Origin: Burkholderiales bacterium
GTDB lineage: Bacteria; Pseudomonadota; Gammaproteobacteria; Burkholderiales; JACMKV01
Direction of reading: 5' to 3'
Length of the DNA: 7,876 bases
NCBI GenBank assembly: GCA_014379915.1
Contig: JACMKV010000389.1
Location: 1-7,876 of the forward strand
In this document: piece after piece, positions 5,486-7,876 of the stretch
Numbering within the stretch: position 1 is the stretch's first letter
How the letters are laid out: each line of letters begins with the position of its first letter
The notes under the pieces: model-generated
What the model saw: only the letters and a program-made list of their open reading frames with translations
Database searches by the model: none
Told to the model about the DNA's origin: nothing
Position numbers and translations under genes: made by a program

Positions 5486-6939
5486 TTGCACTCGAAAGCC
5501 GCGTGAAATCGGTTTGGGTCATCGACGACGACCGCTCGATACGATGGGTGTTTGAAAAAGCGCTGGCGCGCGAAAGCATTGCGTTCAGAACATTCTCGTC
5601 CGCGCAGGAAGCGCGCGATGCGCTGGCGATTTCAACGCCGCAGGTCGTCATCAGCGACATCCGCATGCCAGGCGGTTCCGGGCTCGAACTGCTGAAAACG
5701 CTGCGGAGCAGCCATCCGCAGATTCCGGTCATCATCATGACCGCCTATTCGGATCTCGAGTCGGCCGTTTCCGCGTTTCAGGGCGGCGCTTACGAATATC
5801 TGCCCAAGCCCTTTGATGTCGACCATGCGATCGAGCTCGTTCGCCGCGCCCTCGAAGAAAGCCTGCGCCAGACTGCCACGGCCAGCGAGCCGCTGGTAGC
5901 CGGCACCGACATACTCGGCCAAGCGCCGGCGATGCAGGAAGTGTTCCGCGCCATCGGCCGTTTGTCGCAATCGCATTCAACCGTGTTGATCAACGGTGAA
6001 TCGGGCACCGGCAAGGAACTGGTCGCGCGTGCGCTGCATCGCCACGGCCCGCGCGCCGAGCAGCCTTTCATCGCGATCAACAGCGCTGCGATTCCGAAGG
6101 ATTTGCTCGAATCCGAATTGTTCGGCCACGAACGCGGCGCCTTCACCGGCGCGCAAAGCATGCGTCAAGGACGCTTCGAACAGGCCGACGGCGGCACCCT
6201 GTTCCTCGATGAGATCGGCGACATGCCGGCCGATCTGCAGACGCGGCTTTTGCGTGTCCTGTCGGACGGGCATTTTTACCGCGTCGGCGGCGATCAGCCG
6301 ATCAAGGCCAACGTACGCATCATCGCCGCGACCCATCAGGATCTCGAGCAACGCGTCAAGCTCGGCCTGTTTCGCGAGGATTTGTTTCATCGCCTGAATG
6401 TCATCCGCCTGCGTCTGCCGCCATTGCGCGAGCGGCGCGAGGATATCGGCCTGCTGGCCAAGTTTTTTCTGCAAAAAAGCGCGCGCTCGCTCGGCGTCGA
6501 AGCCAAGCGCTTTTCCGATGCCGCGCTGAAGTTTCTGGCCTTGCACGATTTCCCCGGAAACGTTCGCCAGATCGAAAACCTTTGCCACTGGCTGACCGTA
6601 ATGGCGCCCGGCCAGACCATCGAACTGCTCGATCTGCCGGCCGAACTGCGCGCGGAGCGTGGCGGGGAGCTGAAGCCGGATTGGCAATCGGCGCTCAGCG
6701 CCGTGGTCGATCAAGCGCTGAAGCGTGGCGAGCGCAGCCTGCACGCCGAGTTATCGCGGCAATTCGAAACCGTGCTCATCACGACGGCGCTATCGCATAC
6801 CGGCGGTCGCAGGGTCGAGGCGGCGGCGCTGCTGGGCATGGGCCGCAATACCTTGACGCGAAAAGTTAACGAACTCGGGCTCGACCCGGGTACTTCGTCG
6901 GACGCGGCGGCGCAACCGAATGCGGCGCCTCCCGAATAG
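5482..6939 (+). CDS. ntrC: Nitrogen regulation response regulator NtrC
   Basis: NtrC (NRI, GlnG) is the sigma-54 activator phosphorylated by NtrB. In 485 residues the order is receiver, AAA+ ATPase, DNA-binding domain. The receiver has the acidic pocket DDD (15-17), phospho-acceptor D59 in SDIRMPG, T87 and K109. The AAA+ domain has Walker A GESGTGKE (172-179), the sigma-54 contact loop GAFTGA (219-224), Walker B GGTLFLDE (237-244) and arginines in LFRED. The Fis-type helix-turn-helix is at about 443-467 (RRVEAAALLGMGRNTLTRK). A variable Ala/Pro-rich tail ends the protein. The start is ATG 5482, overlapping the ntrB stop as ATGA. GTG 5503 would give the usual short N-terminus (MKSVWVIDDD) and remains possible. 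The open frame extends upstream to 5110 inside ntrB, but that extension is not coding. It likely acts on the sigma-54 promoters in this window. Confidence 0.97.
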   Translation: MIALESRVKSVWVIDDDRSIRWVFEKALARESIAFRTFSSAQEARDALAISTPQVVISDIRMPGGSGLELLKTLRSSHPQIPVIIMTAYSDLESAVSAFQGGAYEYLPKPFDVDHAIELVRRALEESLRQTATASEPLVAGTDILGQAPAMQEVFRAIGRLSQSHSTVLINGESGTGKELVARALHRHGPRAEQPFIAINSAAIPKDLLESELFGHERGAFTGAQSMRQGRFEQADGGTLFLDEIGDMPADLQTRLLRVLSDGHFYRVGGDQPIKANVRIIAATHQDLEQRVKLGLFREDLFHRLNVIRLRLPPLRERREDIGLLAKFFLQKSARSLGVEAKRFSDAALKFLALHDFPGNVRQIENLCHWLTVMAPGQTIELLDLPAELRAERGGELKPDWQSALSAVVDQALKRGERSLHAELSRQFETVLITTALSHTGGRRVEAAALLGMGRNTLTRKVNELGLDPGTSSDAAAQPNAAPPE

Positions 6940-7027
6940 CGCTTTGTTATGAAATATGGAATGAACGCCCCGAGGAGTAACGCGAACGGCGTGTAATGTC
7001 TTTTCCCACGCGACGCGCGAAAATCAA

Positions 7028-7058
7028 CCAAAGCTGACCCAAATCGTTCAGCCTTTGG
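7028..7058 (+). repeat. Imperfect hairpin downstream of ntrC
   Basis: CCAAAGCTGA (7028-7037) pairs with TCAG (7048-7051) and CTTTGG (7053-7058), leaving one bulged C and a 10-base loop. No run of T follows. It may be a weak or factor-assisted 3' end for the ntrBC transcript, or chance. Confidence 0.4.
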
Positions 7059-7127
7059 GATGACCGGTTTCGGACGCGTTAAATCTGACGCCAAAGCGCG
7101 CCAACACTTCTTTGCGAAACAACAGCT

Positions 7128-7144
7128 TGCAATGAGCAGATGCA
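7128..7144 (+). promoter_or_regulatory. NtrC-like box upstream of the 7TMR-DISM gene
   Basis: TGCAATGAGCAGATGCA has the outer TGCA-N9-TGCA dyad and 17-base length of the stronger glnA box, but the inner consensus bases (CCA and TGG) are not kept. It is centred about 66 bases upstream of the expected start from the sigma-54 element at 7176-7191. That is close for an enhancer, though not impossible. Confidence 0.35.
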
Positions 7145-7175
7145 GCCTGCAGCGGTTGGTTCCCGGCAATGGTCA

Positions 7176-7191
7176 TGGTACGCAAGTTGCG
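7176..7191 (+). promoter_or_regulatory. Sigma-54 (RpoN) promoter candidate for the 7TMR-DISM gene
   Basis: TGGTACGCAAGTTGCG matches TGGCACG-N4-TTGCW at 10 of 12 fixed positions, with GG (7177-7178) and GC (7189-7190) exactly 10 bases apart. The start would be near 7202, about 28 bases before ATG 7231, a plausible leader. Confidence 0.55.
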
Positions 7192-7230
7192 AAGAGGTCG
7201 CGGTTAGCCTGTCACAGACGGAACACGGAC

Positions 7231-7876
7231 ATGCGTTCCCCGCGTTTTTTGTTTTTTTGCACCGCGTTTTTCTTCGCGCTTGTGTTGGCGATCGGCAGCG
7301 CGACTGTTGGCGCCGCGCTGGATTCGCCGCCTCCCGTCCTCGAGGTGAACGGCGGCTTCGAACATGAAAGCCTGCAGGACTACGTCGATTTCCTGCCCGA
7401 TCCCGCGGCGCAATTTTCCCTTGCCGAGTTAATTTCGGCGCCGGTCGACCGCTTCCGCCCGGTGGCTGACATCGGCCGCAGTCATGGCCTGGTAGAGGGC
7501 GCTTACTGGCTGCGCTTTACACTGCGGCAACACGGACTCGAGGCGCGCGATCTTTTTCTGGAGATCGCTTATCCCTATCTCGACGCAATCGAACTGTACG
7601 CGCCCGCGCCCGACGGCACGTACTTAACCAAACAGGCTGGCGACCGCCTGCCGTTCGATATGCGCGAGGTCGAATACCAGAATCCGGGTTTTCGCATCAA
7701 GCTCGCGGATGCCGCCCCGAAAACGTATTACCTCCGCATCGAAACCCGCGGTGCGATGGCGTTTCCGATGACCCTGTGGGCGCCGCAGCCGTTTGTCGAC
7801 GCGACTTTCAGCGAGCGCACCGTCCTCGGCGTTTTTTACGGCGTCATCCTCGCGATGATTCTGTACAATCTTGCCC
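7231..7876 (+). CDS. 7TMR-DISM extracellular domain sensor protein, N-terminal part
   Basis: The frame is open from ATG 7231 to the window edge: 215 codons, with the C-terminus missing. Residues 1-29 are a signal peptide with a Phe/Leu-rich core (FLFFCTAFFFALVLA) and an Ala cleavage region. Residues from about 60 to 188 match the 7TMR-DISM extracellular domain 2 pattern: YWLRFTL (92-98), LFLEIAYPYLDAIELYAP (108-125), GDRLPFD (137-143), YYLRIETRG (166-174) and PMTLWAP (179-185). Residues 199-215, GVFYGVILAMILYNLA, begin the seven-helix 7TM_DISM membrane unit. Such proteins usually end in a GGDEF (diguanylate cyclase), histidine kinase or other output domain; which one is not visible. The ligand is unknown. 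The Shine-Dalgarno is poor. The gene follows ntrBC after a gap with its own sigma-54 type promoter. Confidence 0.87.
   Translation, partial: MRSPRFLFFCTAFFFALVLAIGSATVGAALDSPPPVLEVNGGFEHESLQDYVDFLPDPAAQFSLAELISAPVDRFRPVADIGRSHGLVEGAYWLRFTLRQHGLEARDLFLEIAYPYLDAIELYAPAPDGTYLTKQAGDRLPFDMREVEYQNPGFRIKLADAAPKTYYLRIETRGAMAFPMTLWAPQPFVDATFSERTVLGVFYGVILAMILYNLA

Larger units (their letters stand above)
6940..7230. other. 291-base intergenic region after ntrC
   Basis: No credible gene is seen in this gap. It holds an imperfect hairpin just after ntrC (7028-7058), an NtrC-like box (7128-7144) and a sigma-54 promoter candidate (7176-7191). I saw no intrinsic terminator with a T-tract and no recognised riboswitch. 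The upstream part (6940-7020) shows nothing identifiable; an AGGAG at about 6973-6977 is followed by no suitable start codon. Confidence 0.6.

Noticed and set aside
5977..6744. 255-codon minus-strand frame opposite ntrC, and a similar one at 4247-5014 opposite ntrB
   Set aside because: Both lie wholly or mostly opposite genes with intact catalytic motifs and show no domain of their own.
7022..7034. IHF-like site (AATCAA core) upstream of the 7TMR-DISM gene
   Set aside because: Only the first half of the consensus is present; the TTR part is missing at the required spacing.
7140..7367. 75-codon plus-strand frame overlapping the start of the 7TMR-DISM gene
   Set aside because: It is out of frame with the clear signal peptide and DISM domain, has no recognisable content, and overlaps the promoter candidate.
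1..7876. Mobile element, CRISPR array, toxin-antitoxin or defence system
   Set aside because: No transposase, integrase, regularly spaced repeats, small paired genes or compositional break is visible. Genes are tightly packed core functions.

Overview
The window reads as a chromosomal core segment of a GC-rich betaproteobacterium. The gene set (uppP end, major facilitator superfamily (MFS) carrier, rhodanese, glnA, a DUF4124 protein, ntrB, ntrC), the GSI-beta type GlnA with its adenylylation tyrosine, and the NtrB/NtrC sequences support that assignment. The genus cannot be named from this alone. I see no mobile element, tRNA, rRNA or CRISPR array.

Layout. Bases 1-124 are the end of an undecaprenyl-diphosphatase gene (uppP). 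An MFS transporter gene (109-1452) starts inside it. A single-domain rhodanese gene (1443-1895, minus strand) converges on the transporter and overlaps its end by 10 bases. The divergent 239-base gap 1896-2134 carries a textbook nitrogen-control region: two NtrC-type boxes 31 bases apart and a sigma-54 promoter. glnA (2135-3544) follows and ends at a strong intrinsic terminator. A secreted DUF4124/coiled-coil protein (3746-4234) has its own sigma-70-like promoter. ntrB (4361-5485) and ntrC (5482-6939) overlap by 4 bases. After a 291-base gap begins a 7TMR-DISM membrane sensor (7231 to the window end), cut off in its first transmembrane helix.

How the genes fit together. NtrB would phosphorylate or dephosphorylate NtrC according to nitrogen status. 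NtrC-P with sigma-54 would drive glnA, which makes glutamine synthetase. The most useful new reading is that sigma-54 type -24/-12 elements stand in front of three transcription units here: glnA, ntrBC and the downstream 7TMR-DISM sensor gene. Each matches 10 of 12 consensus positions with exact GG-N10-GC spacing. The sensor gene also has a TGCA-N9-TGCA box like the better NtrC box at glnA. This suggests positive autoregulation of ntrBC and a nitrogen-regulated signalling gene beside it. Both are inferences from sequence.

No wholly novel system is evident. Apart from the regulatory layout, the oddities are a 12-base tandem repeat that lengthens the NtrB PAS-to-DHp linker, and a GC-rich inverted repeat just upstream of the ntrB promoter.
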